Source: JBCCEJ01 sp039030335 (lineage in GTDB: Bacteria; Pseudomonadota; Gammaproteobacteria; HK1). From it: 33,633 bases of DNA. The notes under the pieces are model-generated. The model saw only the letters and a program-made list of their open reading frames with translations. It was not told where the DNA came from and ran no database searches. The stretch spans positions 1-33,633 of the forward strand of contig JBCCEJ010000062.1 of the NCBI GenBank assembly GCA_039030335.1. The letters run 5' to 3'. Below, piece after piece: positions 24,028-33,227 of this stretch. Position numbers and translations under genes: made by a program. Position 1 is the stretch's first letter. Each line of letters begins with the position of its first letter.

Positions 24028-24164
24028 CTGGTCGAGGTCTGGAATCTAAGGCCGGTCGATCGGAACTGCGGGCGCTGGACTCGGCTGCCGCGGAACGCTG
24101 TTGGTGGTACGCATCGTCCATCCTTCGTAAAATGGCGGGCTATGTTCTTGCATGGGATTACGAC

Positions 24165-26387
24165 ATGAGTGACCCGACCGCCACCATCTACTACACCGAA
24201 ACCGACGAAGCGCCTGCTCTGGCCACGTACTCGCTGCTGCCAATTCTGCGTCGCTTCACGGCATCCACCGGCATCAACTTCGAAAAGCCGGACATCTCGC
24301 TGTCGGGGCGCATTCTGGCGAATTTTCCGGACCACCTGAAGCCCGGACAGCAAATTGATGACTGGCTCACGAGGCTCGGAGAACTCGCGAAGACGCCGGA
24401 AGCCAACATCATCAAGCTGCCGAACATCAGTGCGTCGATCCCGCAACTCCAATCGGCCATCAAAGAACTCCAGGACAAGGGGTTTGCGGTCCCCGACTAT
24501 CCCGAGGAGCCGCAGAGCGACGCCGAACGCGCCATTCAGGCGACCTACGCGAAGGTGCTCGGTAGCGCGGTAAACCCGGTCTTGCGGGAGGGGAACTCCG
24601 ACCGCCGCGTCGCCATGCCGGTGAAGGCGTATGCGAAGAAGAACCCGCATTCGATGGGCGCCTGGAGCACCTCATCGAAGTCTCACGTGGCGCACATGGA
24701 GTCCGATGATTTCTTCGGCTCGGAGGTGTCGCACATCATGGACGCGGCCGACGACGTGCGTATTGAGCACGTTGCGGCCGATGGCACCGTTACGGTGCTG
24801 AAAGAAAGCACCCCGCTGCAGGCCGGTGAGGTCATCGACGCGGCAGTCATGCGAGCGGCGGCGCTGCGTGCCTTCCTCGATCGTGAGGTCGCGGCCGCCA
24901 AGGAACAGGGCGTGCTGGTGTCGCTGCACGTGAAGGCGACGATGATGAAGGTCTCTGACCCGATCATCTTCGGTCATATGGTACGCGCCTACTATGCGCA
25001 GGCATTGGACAAGCACGCCGCCACGCTGGAACGCGTCGGCTTCGAGCCAAACAATGGTATCGGCGACCTTTACGCCAAGATCGCGGCATTGCCCGATGCG
25101 GAACGCCAGGCTATCGAGAAGGATGTCGAAGCCGCATACGGCGTGCAGGCGCCGCTTGCGATGGTGGATTCGGACCGCGGCATCACGAACCTGCATGTCC
25201 CGAGCGATGTCATCATCGATGCCTCCATGCCGGCGGCCATTCGTGCCTCAGGGCAGATGTGGGGACCGGACGGTGCGCAGCACGACACCAAGTTCATCAT
25301 TCCGGATCGCAGCTATGCCGGTGTCTATCAGGAGACCGTCGAACATTGCCGCGAGCATGGCGCGTTCGACGTTCCGACCATGGGTAACGTCTCCAATGTC
25401 GGGCTGATGGCGCAGAAGGCCGAAGAGTACGGCTCGCACGACAAGACTTTCCAGCCGCCTTCGGACGGGCAGATCCGTGTCGTCGGACGCGGCGGAGAGA
25501 CGCTGCTGAGTCACGACGTGGCAACTGGCGACATCTGGCGCATGTGCCAGACCAAAGACGCGCCGATTCGCGACTGGGTACGCCTCGGCGTCGCACGAGC
25601 CCGGGCGACCGGCGCACCGGCGATCTTCTGGCTAAATGAAGATCGCGCGCACGACGCCAGCCTGATCAAGAAGGTCAACGCCTATTTGCCCGACCACGAT
25701 ACCGAAGGACTCGACCTCCGTGTGCTCGCACCGATCGAAGCCACCCGCCAGACACTCGCGCGGGTTCGCAATGGAGAAGACACCATCTCCGTGACCGGGA
25801 ACGTGCTACGCGATTATCTGACCGATCTGTTCCCGATTCTGGAACTCGGTACCAGCGCGAAGATGCTGTCGATCGTGCCGCTGCTGGCCGGCGGAGGCCT
25901 GTTTGAAACCGGTGCGGGTGGTTCCGCTCCCAAACATGTGCAGCAGTTCGAGCAGGAAGGGCATCTGCGTTGGGACTCGCTTGGCGAATTCCTGGCTGTC
26001 GCTGTGTCCCTCGAAGAGATCGCCGAGAGACTCGATGATGATCGGGTTCGCGTGCTGGCTCGGACGCTGAACACCGCGAACAGCAAGTTCCTGGATACCA
26101 ACAAATCGCCATCGCGTAAGGTCAACGAGATCGACAATCGCGGCAGCCACTACTACCTGGCACTTTACTGGGCCGAGGCGCTGGCGGAGCAGACGGACGT
26201 TCCCGCGCTGCGAGACGAGTTCGCGCCCGTGGCGAAAGCGCTGGCAGAAGGTGAACAGCAGATCATCGCTGAACTGATCGATGCGCAAGGGGAGGCGATG
26301 GACGTCGGTGGGTACTTCAAGCCCGATCCGGCGATGGCTGAATCTGCCATGCGTCCCAGCGCTACGCTAAACGCGGCCCTCACATGA
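24165..26387 (+). CDS. icd: NADP-dependent isocitrate dehydrogenase, monomeric type
   Basis: The enzyme oxidises isocitrate to 2-oxoglutarate with NADP in the TCA cycle. The length of 740 residues fits the monomeric class (about 740), quite unlike the 415-residue dimer. Typical blocks are YTETDEAPALATYSLLPIL at the start, ANIIKLPNISASIPQL, NPVLREGNSDRRVA (substrate binding), KKNPHSMGAWS, SLHVKATMMKVSDPI and the C-terminal DNRGSHYYLALYWAEAL. ATG 24165 begins the conserved sequence; an upstream in-frame ATG at 24132 would add 11 residues. A PhyH oxygenase gene follows after 13 bases, so the two are probably co-transcribed. The gene is divergent from the aquaporin gene. Confidence 0.97.
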   Translation: MSDPTATIYYTETDEAPALATYSLLPILRRFTASTGINFEKPDISLSGRILANFPDHLKPGQQIDDWLTRLGELAKTPEANIIKLPNISASIPQLQSAIKELQDKGFAVPDYPEEPQSDAERAIQATYAKVLGSAVNPVLREGNSDRRVAMPVKAYAKKNPHSMGAWSTSSKSHVAHMESDDFFGSEVSHIMDAADDVRIEHVAADGTVTVLKESTPLQAGEVIDAAVMRAAALRAFLDREVAAAKEQGVLVSLHVKATMMKVSDPIIFGHMVRAYYAQALDKHAATLERVGFEPNNGIGDLYAKIAALPDAERQAIEKDVEAAYGVQAPLAMVDSDRGITNLHVPSDVIIDASMPAAIRASGQMWGPDGAQHDTKFIIPDRSYAGVYQETVEHCREHGAFDVPTMGNVSNVGLMAQKAEEYGSHDKTFQPPSDGQIRVVGRGGETLLSHDVATGDIWRMCQTKDAPIRDWVRLGVARARATGAPAIFWLNEDRAHDASLIKKVNAYLPDHDTEGLDLRVLAPIEATRQTLARVRNGEDTISVTGNVLRDYLTDLFPILELGTSAKMLSIVPLLAGGGLFETGAGGSAPKHVQQFEQEGHLRWDSLGEFLAVAVSLEEIAERLDDDRVRVLARTLNTANSKFLDTNKSPSRKVNEIDNRGSHYYLALYWAEALAEQTDVPALRDEFAPVAKALAEGEQQIIAELIDAQGEAMDVGGYFKPDPAMAESAMRPSATLNAALT

Positions 26388-26400
26388 GGGCGGACCCTGC

Positions 26401-27174
26401 ATGACTGACCCCGTCGTCGATGCAAAGAAGTTCGCGCGCGATGGCTTTGCGGTCGTACGTGGACTGATGCCGGACGCCGCTTGCCAGCGCATGCGCGAGA
26501 GCGTGCAGCGGGCTTTGAGCCCCCTGCACGGGCCGGCCGAGTTCGAAGTGGACGTCGGCTATACGGGCGCACCCTCCAGCCGCGACGCGCCGGGCGGCAA
26601 TACACCGCGCCGGCTGTTGCACGCCTACTCGCGTGGTCCAGTATTCAGGGAGTGGTTGAAGGTGCTTGCCGCGCAGGCGCACCTCGATGCGCTGTTCGCA
26701 ACATCAGAAGTCGCGATGTCCCAGTGTCACCACAACTGCATCATGACGAAATACCCTGGTTTCAGCAGCGAGACGATGTGGCACCAGGACATTCGTTACT
26801 GGTCGTTTGACCGGCCCGAGCTCATCTCCGCCTGGCTCGCGCTCGGCCATGAGCAGGCGCGCAACGGTGCGCTCTGGGTCATTCCGGGCAGCCATGAAAT
26901 AGAACTCGATCGTGGGCGCTTCGATGCGGCGCTGTTCTTGCGCCGCGAACTGCCGGAGAACCGGCGCCTCATCGAAAGTGCGGAGCTGGTGCAACTCGAG
27001 CCGGGCGATCTGTTGCTGTTCCATTGCCGTACCTTCCACGCGGCCGGCGCCAACCAGACGTCCGAAGTCAAGCTGTCGGTGGTCAGCACCTTTCACGCCA
27101 TCGACAACGCCCCGATTCCCGGCACTCGTTCCGCGCTGTACCCGTCCATTCCCTTGGCCGGTATCGAAGACTGA
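26401..27174 (+). CDS. Phytanoyl-CoA dioxygenase (PhyH)-family protein
   Basis: This is the second PhyH-type Fe(II)/2-oxoglutarate oxygenase in the window (257 aa). Iron ligands are His128-x-Asp130 in MWHQDIRYWS and His213 in TFHAAGANQT; LISAWLALGHEQARNGALWV and IPGSHEIELD are the family's core strands. It starts with EDG-like FARDGFAVVRG, as many PhyH proteins do. It begins 13 bases after the isocitrate dehydrogenase stop, and that enzyme makes the 2-oxoglutarate this one needs, though this may be coincidence. The substrate is unknown. It is not closely similar to the other PhyH protein (15628-16518). Confidence 0.88.
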   Translation: MTDPVVDAKKFARDGFAVVRGLMPDAACQRMRESVQRALSPLHGPAEFEVDVGYTGAPSSRDAPGGNTPRRLLHAYSRGPVFREWLKVLAAQAHLDALFATSEVAMSQCHHNCIMTKYPGFSSETMWHQDIRYWSFDRPELISAWLALGHEQARNGALWVIPGSHEIELDRGRFDAALFLRRELPENRRLIESAELVQLEPGDLLLFHCRTFHAAGANQTSEVKLSVVSTFHAIDNAPIPGTRSALYPSIPLAGIED

Positions 27175-27183
27175 GCAAGTCGG

Positions 27184-27197
27184 CGTTCGTGCGAACG
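27184..27197. terminator. Small palindromic hairpin between convergent genes
   Basis: CGTTCG-TG-CGAACG forms a perfect dyad in the 44-base gap between the PhyH-like gene and the methyltransferase gene, which converge. Without a T-tract it is only a possible bidirectional stop. Confidence 0.3.
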
Positions 27198-27218
27198 AGG
27201 CTTCAAAAGCCATGTTCG

Positions 27219-28751
27219 CTACGGCGCGAGCAACAGGCTCTTGTCGACGAACGCCTGTAGGATGTTCGGCACGTTCTCTTCCAGCAGCTGGCGAATCTCG
27301 CCCGGTTCTACGATCGCGCGGTCGCCGACGGCCATTCGCAGGCGGCCCGATATCGTGATATCGATGAGGTCACCGATCAGCAGCGCCTGGTCGCGCTGTC
27401 CGTCGCAGAGCTTCACTATTTCCACCTCGAGTGCCGAAAGAGTCAGTGGCAGATGGGCCATCGTCGTGACGTTGTTGCTCTTTTGCGCTTGATAGCGCGC
27501 GATGCGCGAGGCGACCGGTTGCTCCGGCACCGCGAACGCGCCCGGCAAACCACCGCCATAGGGCACGAGGAAACCGGTCATGAAGCACTGCAACAACTTG
27601 ACGGCGAGCAGTCCGCGCGCCTCGTCAGTCGGTGCGCAGGCAGTCAACAGATCGGCTACCGGGACGCGCCGTGAGCCCGCCCTGGCAAGCGATGCGAGCG
27701 CCGCGGCGAACTCCGCTTCGCTTACCGTGATGGTGAGACCGTCCGCATTCCGGAAAGTCGCGCTGGTCCCGTTCTCCTCCTCGCAGACCAGCCCGCCCGG
27801 CACGTAAAGGCGGTCTATAAGTGCCGCCGTTGGCGGTCGGGACAGCGGTAGTGTATCGCGCACCAGCAAAGTCTGTCGGAACGGTCGGTTGCGTAGAAAA
27901 TCGAGATATTGCTCGGTCCGGATCAGGTCGCCGCTGGCCGGTGCCAGCGCCTGCTTCACGGCGTCCGGCAGGTAATCCATGTTGCCACTGCCGAGGTTGG
28001 CTTCCGCGAGGAATTTGAGTCCGTGCCTCGCGGCATGGGCGGCAAACTGGTGAAAGTAGACGGGCTGGTTCTCCCCGGACAGGTGTTCGTGTCGCAGGTA
28101 GTAGTCCTGCGCGCGTTTCAGCAGGTCGAGTTCCTCGACGAGCACGCGACGGTAGGCACCTTCGGCGCCGTCCATCGAATTGGTGGCCAGGAACTCGAGG
28201 AGGATCCGGGCCTGGTCGATCTGGAACTGCTCATCCTCAAACGGTTGCGTGTGGTAGAGCATCATGTCCCGGACGGCGCCCCGCATGTGCCAACCCGGAT
28301 AAGTGTTGTAGCTGACGTAGGCCACCCCGTGGGGAGCCAGGTGCGCGCCGATGAAGCGCAGCAGTCCGTCGCGCGCTGCCGCCGGCATCCACGAGTACAC
28401 GCCGTGCGCGATGATGTAGTCGAACTGTCGTCCCGCGCAGGCGAAGTCGGTCAGGTCGCCCCGCAGAAATTCGGCCTGAGCAAATCCCGTCGCGCGTGCG
28501 GCCTCCTGCGCGATGCCGATCTGGCGAGGTGACAGGTCGACCCCCAGGAGCGTCGCATCGGGCAGCTGCTCAGCGAGCGGCAACAGGTTTCCTCCCATCG
28601 CGCAGCCCAGCTCCGCGATGCGCGCGTGCGCCGGGTTTGCCGGCGTGAGCCCGAACAATGTTGCGACGCCGAAGAGACGATTAGGATGCGTTTGGGCAAA
28701 CGGGTTGCTCTGGTAGGGATAGCGGTCGTACGGGTCGGTGCTAGCAGCCAT
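27219..28751 (-). CDS. Class I SAM methyltransferase with methyltransferase regulatory domain
   Basis: The 510-residue protein starts with DPYDRYPYQSNPFAQTHPNR, a family-typical leader, then SAM motif I IAELGCAMGGNLLPLA (about 45-60), LLGVDLSPRQI, FDYIIAHGVYSWMP and YVSYNTYPGWHMRGAVRD. The middle and C-terminal part match the methyltransferase regulatory domain (PF10119-type) including LRHEHLSGENQPVYFHQF, followed by a tail that may be a winged helix. Its target is unknown; relatives occur beside glycan and protein modification genes. It lies 36 bases after the DUF6165 gene on the same strand and forms an operon with it and the TPR/GT9-like gene. No signal peptide or membrane segment is seen. 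Confidence 0.88.
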   Translation of the reverse strand: MAASTDPYDRYPYQSNPFAQTHPNRLFGVATLFGLTPANPAHARIAELGCAMGGNLLPLAEQLPDATLLGVDLSPRQIGIAQEAARATGFAQAEFLRGDLTDFACAGRQFDYIIAHGVYSWMPAAARDGLLRFIGAHLAPHGVAYVSYNTYPGWHMRGAVRDMMLYHTQPFEDEQFQIDQARILLEFLATNSMDGAEGAYRRVLVEELDLLKRAQDYYLRHEHLSGENQPVYFHQFAAHAARHGLKFLAEANLGSGNMDYLPDAVKQALAPASGDLIRTEQYLDFLRNRPFRQTLLVRDTLPLSRPPTAALIDRLYVPGGLVCEEENGTSATFRNADGLTITVSEAEFAAALASLARAGSRRVPVADLLTACAPTDEARGLLAVKLLQCFMTGFLVPYGGGLPGAFAVPEQPVASRIARYQAQKSNNVTTMAHLPLTLSALEVEIVKLCDGQRDQALLIGDLIDITISGRLRMAVGDRAIVEPGEIRQLLEENVPNILQAFVDKSLLLAP

Positions 28752-28787
28752 GGCAGCGGTCCTTGGGAGATTTTTCGGACCCGCGTG

Positions 28788-29195
28788 TCACCGGTCTGTC
28801 GGTGCCTGGTAGTTGGCGTAGGACTTTTCTTCGAACAGCCGCGATCCGGCCAGTACGTTGATATCGCGTTTTAGCGCCGCCCGTTTGTCGTTCGTGATGT
28901 AGACGCGTCTTGCAAGGGCGACGAATGACGGTCCAAAGTCCTGCCGTGATTCGTGCTGGCGGATGTCGTCTTCGATATTCCAAAGTGTGACGTTGACGTC
29001 CTTCAATTGCGCACAAAGTTCTTGCAGGGCCTCCGAGTTGACGCCGGCTGCCTGCCATGCCGTGCGGAGCGTGGCCAACTCGCTGCGTACGTTGTCGAGC
29101 TGTGCGGGAACCGTTAGCCGGGCTCTTTTGATCTCCAGGATCGAAATCTTGTCGGCGAGTTCGCCTACCGAGACCTCGACGGTGATTGGTGTCAT
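28788..29195 (-). CDS. DUF6165 family protein
   Basis: This small acidic/helical protein (135 aa) matches a family I recall as DUF6165: ITVEVSVGELADKISILEIK at the start, a helix ending VTLWNIEDDIRQHE, then FVALARRVYITNDKRAALKRDIN and EEKSYANYQ at the C-terminus. It has no signal peptide or membrane segment and no known catalytic motif. Family members commonly lie beside TPR/glycosyltransferase genes (recalled), which fits here: the TPR/GT9-like gene is 81 bases upstream and the methyltransferase 36 bases downstream. The function is unknown; a chaperone or partner for the neighbours is a guess. Confidence 0.8.
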   Translation of the reverse strand: MTPITVEVSVGELADKISILEIKRARLTVPAQLDNVRSELATLRTAWQAAGVNSEALQELCAQLKDVNVTLWNIEDDIRQHESRQDFGPSFVALARRVYITNDKRAALKRDINVLAGSRLFEEKSYANYQAPTDR

Positions 29196-29276
29196 CGGTA
29201 CCTCCCGAAGATACTGCCGCGATGGTTGAGTCGGACTTACACCGTCGGTCTGCCGTGCGCGGGGTTGGCCGCCCGG

Positions 29277-30611
29277 TCAGGGCGTGATCCGGGCGAGCGC
29301 GGCGAGGACGCGCTCTTGCACCTGGCTCCAGTCACGCGCGATGTGCTGGCGGAAGATGCGAAGTGAAGGATACCACTCAGACCGCTCGTCATTATCGAAC
29401 CAACGCCAGTCACCGACCCGGTCGAGCAATAGCCACACCGGCCTGCCCATCGCAGCCGCGAGGTGCACCATCGAGGTGTCGCATGTGATGACCAGGTCCA
29501 GATTCGCGAGGATGCCAACGGTATCTTCAAATGGCGCGCAAGCGTGATCCAAACCGGTACCCAGATCGATGATCCCGGCCTCTTGCCAGGCGCGCGGCGC
29601 CGGGCGGTCCGGTGCGCGTCGCTCGATGTCGAAGACCTGTACGCCGGGCACCGACGCCCATTCGGCGGCAAGGCGCGCTGGAAATTTGCGAATGGCGTTG
29701 CGCGCCATCCGAGGGTCGCCATCATGGACGACACCGACACGCAGGCCCTCGTGGGCGGCGAGCCTGCCGTGCCAGCGCGCAACCTGCGCCGGTGACGCTT
29801 TGATCATGCTTGGCACGGGCGGGATCGGACTGTCTTCCAGGCCTAACCGGTGGAGCAGGCTCAGCAACGGCGCGTGGTAATCGAAGTCGCGCGGTCGCGC
29901 GACCGTGACGAATTCAACATTCAGCTTCGCCTGACTGAGCAGCGGAAGCAGCACCCGCGGCACCTTGGCGGTAACCCTGGCACCTCTACCGGCTGCCAAT
30001 TCGGCGAGATGTACGAAGTTGATCGTGTCACCCAGACCCTGTTCCGGGTGCAGCAATACGTGCTTTCCGCTGAGGTCGGCGGGCCACTTCGCTGGCATCA
30101 GCATCGGTCGGCCATCCGGTGGCGGATAGCGCCATTCGTAGTTCTGCAGACCCTCGGTCAGGTTCCGCTGGCGTAGCTGCAGCATCGCCAGATTGATGTG
30201 CCCGGCTGTGTACAACGGCCAGCGCGCGACCACCGCGCGGGCGACGGCCTCGGATTCGATGACCTCGTCGAGTTCGCGGTGGGCAAGTCCTAACAGGTTC
30301 ATCGCCCGCGACATGTTGGGGTCTATGGCGAGCGCGGCGCGGGCCGCCTCGCGTGCCGATGCGAGCGCGCCGGTCCAGAAGCAGGAATGCGCCATGCGCG
30401 TGTACAGCAGCGCGTTGCGGTCGTCGTGCGTGAGTGCCCGGCGGAAGAGCATCAGCGCCGCCGTATCCAGGTTCTGGCAGGCGAGGCGGAAACCGCGTTC
30501 GGACAGCTCCCGTGCGAGTTGGGGGTCGCGTACGGCGGTCGGCTGCGAGGCGTCCGGCACGACAGGAGATAACACCACCTCACCGCGGGGTGTTTGCCAT
30601 CGCAGTTGCAT
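29277..30611 (-). CDS. TPR-repeat protein with GT9-like glycosyltransferase domain
   Basis: The 444-residue protein has an N-terminal helical TPR region (about 37-160) with repeats such as FRRALTHDDRNALLYTRMAH and AALAIDPNMSRAMNLLGLAH. This is followed by a GT-B-like domain: HVLLHPEQGLGDTINFVHLA (about 184-203), VGVVHDGDPRMARN, and the C-terminal acceptor-donor block TCDTSMVHLAAAMGRPVWLL (about 376-395) as in heptosyltransferase family 9. This architecture is found in proteins of unknown target next to flagellin- or glycan-modifying genes. The open frame extends to 30833, but ATG 30611 begins recognisable sequence. It starts the operon with DUF6165 and the methyltransferase and is divergent from the epimerase gene. 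Confidence 0.85.
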   Translation of the reverse strand: MQLRWQTPRGEVVLSPVVPDASQPTAVRDPQLARELSERGFRLACQNLDTAALMLFRRALTHDDRNALLYTRMAHSCFWTGALASAREAARAALAIDPNMSRAMNLLGLAHRELDEVIESEAVARAVVARWPLYTAGHINLAMLQLRQRNLTEGLQNYEWRYPPPDGRPMLMPAKWPADLSGKHVLLHPEQGLGDTINFVHLAELAAGRGARVTAKVPRVLLPLLSQAKLNVEFVTVARPRDFDYHAPLLSLLHRLGLEDSPIPPVPSMIKASPAQVARWHGRLAAHEGLRVGVVHDGDPRMARNAIRKFPARLAAEWASVPGVQVFDIERRAPDRPAPRAWQEAGIIDLGTGLDHACAPFEDTVGILANLDLVITCDTSMVHLAAAMGRPVWLLLDRVGDWRWFDNDERSEWYPSLRIFRQHIARDWSQVQERVLAALARITP

Positions 30612-30645
30612 CGAGCGGGACCACTCCGTGAAGAACCGCGCCCAT

Positions 30646-30674
30646 GATAGTGCGCTCGCCCCGCGAGCACTATC
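30646..30674. repeat. Dyad repeat upstream of the TPR/GT9-like gene
   Basis: GATAGTGC (30646-30653) and GCACTATC (30667-30674) form a perfect 8-bp inverted repeat. The 13-base interior also allows CTCG/CGAG pairing with a two-base bulge. It sits 35-63 bases before the start of the TPR/GT9-like gene, where an operator or leader hairpin would be expected. In the same gap TAGAAT (30751-30756) could be a -10 for the epimerase gene, without a clear -35. Confidence 0.4.
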
Positions 30675-30891
30675 TCGCCGGACGTTGGCTGCGCGGTAGC
30701 TCGTCGGCACCTGCAACCACTGCGGGCCGCGTTGCAACGGCAATTTCCGGTAGAATCGCTGCTCGCCCGCCCGCCGTTTTGGACCGTGCTCTGCGGCACG
30801 GTGCCGACCGCGCTGTCGCGGCCGTCCCGGCACCTCACCGGTGACCGCGGCGTCAGTTACACGCGTACATCCTCAAGCAGAGATTACAGGT

Positions 30892-31872
30892 ATGAAAGTT
30901 CTGGTTACTGGGGCGGCTGGATTTATCGGCTCGAACGTCTGCGGGCAACTGCTCGAGCGCGGCGATCAGGTCTTGGGCGTCGATAACCTGAACGACTATT
31001 ACGATGTCCGACTGAAGGAGGCGCGACTCGCGAGGCTGGAGCGCCATGAGACGTTTAGCTTTACTCGCCTCGATGTTGCCGACGGAAGCGGGATCGCCGA
31101 TATCTTCGCGATGACCAGGCCCGACAGGGTCGTGCACCTGGCGGCACAGGCGGGCGTTCGCTATTCGATCGAGAATCCGGTCGCTTACGCAGAGTCGAAT
31201 TTGCTCGGCTTTACCCACATGCTCGAAGCGTGCCGGCACAATGACGTCTCGCATCTGGTGTACGCGTCGTCGAGTTCCGTTTACGGTTCGAACACGCTCT
31301 ATCCGTTTTCTGAGGAGCACAACGTCGATCATCCGGTGTCGTTCTATGCGGCGAGTAAGAAGGCCAACGAACTGATGGCGCACTCTTACAGCCACCTGTA
31401 CCAGATGCCGACGACGGGTCTGCGCTACTTTACGGTGTACGGTCCATGGGGGCGCCCCGACATGGCGTTGTTCAAATTTACCAAGAACATCCTCGCGGGC
31501 ATTCCCATCGACGTGTACAACAATGGCAATCATCGTCGGGATTTCACGTTCGTGGATGACATTGTCGAGGGCACGATACGGGTTCTGGACCGGCCTCCAG
31601 CCGCCGTGCAAGGCGAGGCGCCGTGGCGTGTCTACAATATCGGCAACAACGATTCGGTAGAACTCGGTGTGTTCATCGCGACGCTGGAGAACCACCTCGG
31701 CAAAGAAGCGAAAAAGAACTACCTGCCACTGCAGGCTGGCGATGTGCCCGACACGGCTGCGGATGTCAGTCGGCTCGAACGGGATGTCGGCTATCGCCCG
31801 CGGGTCAAGATCGATGAAGGCATTGCCCGCTTTGTCGAGTGGTACAAGGACTACTACGGCATTGGCGCCTGA
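30892..31872 (+). CDS. NAD-dependent epimerase, UDP-glucuronate 4-epimerase type
   Basis: These enzymes convert UDP-glucuronate to UDP-galacturonate for surface polysaccharides. The 326-residue extended SDR has VTGAAGFIGSN (about 5-15), LGVDNLNDYYDVRLKEARL, which is characteristic of the UDP-GlcA 4-epimerase group, HLAAQAGVRYSIENP, the SSSSVYG block and catalytic Tyr152-x3-Lys156 (SFYAASKKANELMAHSYSHLY). RDFTFVDDIVEGTIR is also typical. ATG 30892 begins the Rossmann fold; a GTG at 30841 in frame is less likely. The nucleotide-sugar dehydrogenase gene starts nine bases after the stop. A UDP-glucose dehydrogenase gene two positions on could supply UDP-glucuronate. Confidence 0.92.
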   Translation: MKVLVTGAAGFIGSNVCGQLLERGDQVLGVDNLNDYYDVRLKEARLARLERHETFSFTRLDVADGSGIADIFAMTRPDRVVHLAAQAGVRYSIENPVAYAESNLLGFTHMLEACRHNDVSHLVYASSSSVYGSNTLYPFSEEHNVDHPVSFYAASKKANELMAHSYSHLYQMPTTGLRYFTVYGPWGRPDMALFKFTKNILAGIPIDVYNNGNHRRDFTFVDDIVEGTIRVLDRPPAAVQGEAPWRVYNIGNNDSVELGVFIATLENHLGKEAKKNYLPLQAGDVPDTAADVSRLERDVGYRPRVKIDEGIARFVEWYKDYYGIGA

Positions 31873-31881
31873 GGTTTGGGG

Positions 31882-33162
31882 ATGAGTTTCAGCCGCCGCG
31901 TCTCCGTTGTTGGGTTGGGGTACGTCGGCTTACCAGTGGCCGTGGCATTTGGACGGCACGGCGAAGTGGTAGGGTTCGATGTAGATTCCGCACGGGTTGC
32001 GCAACTGCGGGAAGGGCGGGACCGGACCGGGGAGATCGACCCCGGTGATCTCGCCGCAACCCGCGTGCATTTCACCTCTGAAGCCATTGACCTTCAACGG
32101 GCTGACTTTCATATCGTGGCCGTTCCGACGCCTATCGATGAAATGCGCCGCCCGGATTTCGGTCCCCTGATCAGCGCTTCCGAGGTCGTTGGTGCGACAC
32201 TGAAAACCGGCGATATCGTCGTGTATGAATCGACCGTCTATCCGGGTGCTACCGAAGAGCATTGTGTACCGGTGCTCGAGCGCGCGAGCGGACTTCGCTG
32301 CGGCACCGATTTCACGATCGGATATTCGCCGGAGCGTATCAACCCGGGCGACCGTAAACACCGCTTCGAATCGATCTGCAAAGTTGTGGCAGGCTCTGAC
32401 GCCGCGACGCTCGAGATCGTCGCTCAGGCTTACGCTATGGTGGTGGACGCGGGGGTCTACCGGGCGGCGTCGATCCGGGTTGCGGAAGCTGCCAAGGTGA
32501 TTGAAAACACGCAGCGCGATATCAACATCGCCTTGATGAATGAACTCGCGCTCATCTTTGCACGCATGGGTTTGGACACGCGCGACGTGCTGGCCGCAGC
32601 GCGCACCAAGTGGAATTTTCTGCCGTTTGAGCCGGGTCTGGTGGGTGGCCATTGTATCGGCGTGGACCCCTACTATCTGATGCATGCGGCGGCGGCCGTT
32701 GACTACGCGCCTGAAGTCATTAATGCAGGCCGGCGTACGAACGATAACGTTGGCGAGTTCATCGCACGGCGCGTATTGCAAAGGCTCTGGCAGGGCGGGA
32801 CGCCTGTCGACGGCCGCTTTGTCGTCAATGTCCTCGGGCTCGCCTTCAAGGAGGACGTGCCCGACCTGCGTAACAGCCGGGTTATCGACGTGATTGAAAC
32901 GCTCCGTACGCACGGTGTTGTGGTGCGTGTCTACGACCCGGTAGTGGACCCGGCAGACGCGCATCGTATATACGGCGTCAAGTTGGAAACGCACCCGCAG
33001 ACGGCCGACGGCGTTGTACTTGCGGTTGCTCACGAGAGCTATAGGAACGCCGGCTGGGAAGGTCTGGCACGCCACCTGCGCCCGCCCGGCCTGGTGTTCG
33101 ATGTCAAGGGCGTGCTCGATCGCACGGCATGTCCGGACGGTGTCACACTGCTGCGCCTCTAG
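31882..33162 (+). CDS. Nucleotide sugar dehydrogenase (UDP-HexNAc 6-dehydrogenase, TviB/WbpA-like)
   Basis: The family oxidises C6 of UDP-sugars twice with NAD. The 426-residue protein has GLGYVGLP (11-18), VPTPIDEMRRPDF (about 81-93), YESTVYPGATEEHCVP, FTIGYSPERINPGD, the AKVIENTQRDINIALMNELA block with Lys205, and catalytic Cys258 in VGGHCIGVDPYYL. RTKWNFLPFEPGLVGGH and the ENTQRD block fit the UDP-N-acetylhexosamine dehydrogenase group (TviB/WbpO-like) better than UDP-glucose dehydrogenase. ATG 31882 has GGGG just before it; a TTG six bases up is possible. It is tightly coupled to the epimerase gene, nine bases away. The product would be a UDP-N-acetyl-hexosaminuronic acid. Confidence 0.93.
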   Translation: MSFSRRVSVVGLGYVGLPVAVAFGRHGEVVGFDVDSARVAQLREGRDRTGEIDPGDLAATRVHFTSEAIDLQRADFHIVAVPTPIDEMRRPDFGPLISASEVVGATLKTGDIVVYESTVYPGATEEHCVPVLERASGLRCGTDFTIGYSPERINPGDRKHRFESICKVVAGSDAATLEIVAQAYAMVVDAGVYRAASIRVAEAAKVIENTQRDINIALMNELALIFARMGLDTRDVLAAARTKWNFLPFEPGLVGGHCIGVDPYYLMHAAAAVDYAPEVINAGRRTNDNVGEFIARRVLQRLWQGGTPVDGRFVVNVLGLAFKEDVPDLRNSRVIDVIETLRTHGVVVRVYDPVVDPADAHRIYGVKLETHPQTADGVVLAVAHESYRNAGWEGLARHLRPPGLVFDVKGVLDRTACPDGVTLLRL

Positions 33163-33227
33163 GCGTGTCAGCACATGACGGCTCGACCCCGCTTCGGCAT
33201 TGTCGGCTGGTCTGAATGGATTGAGAA

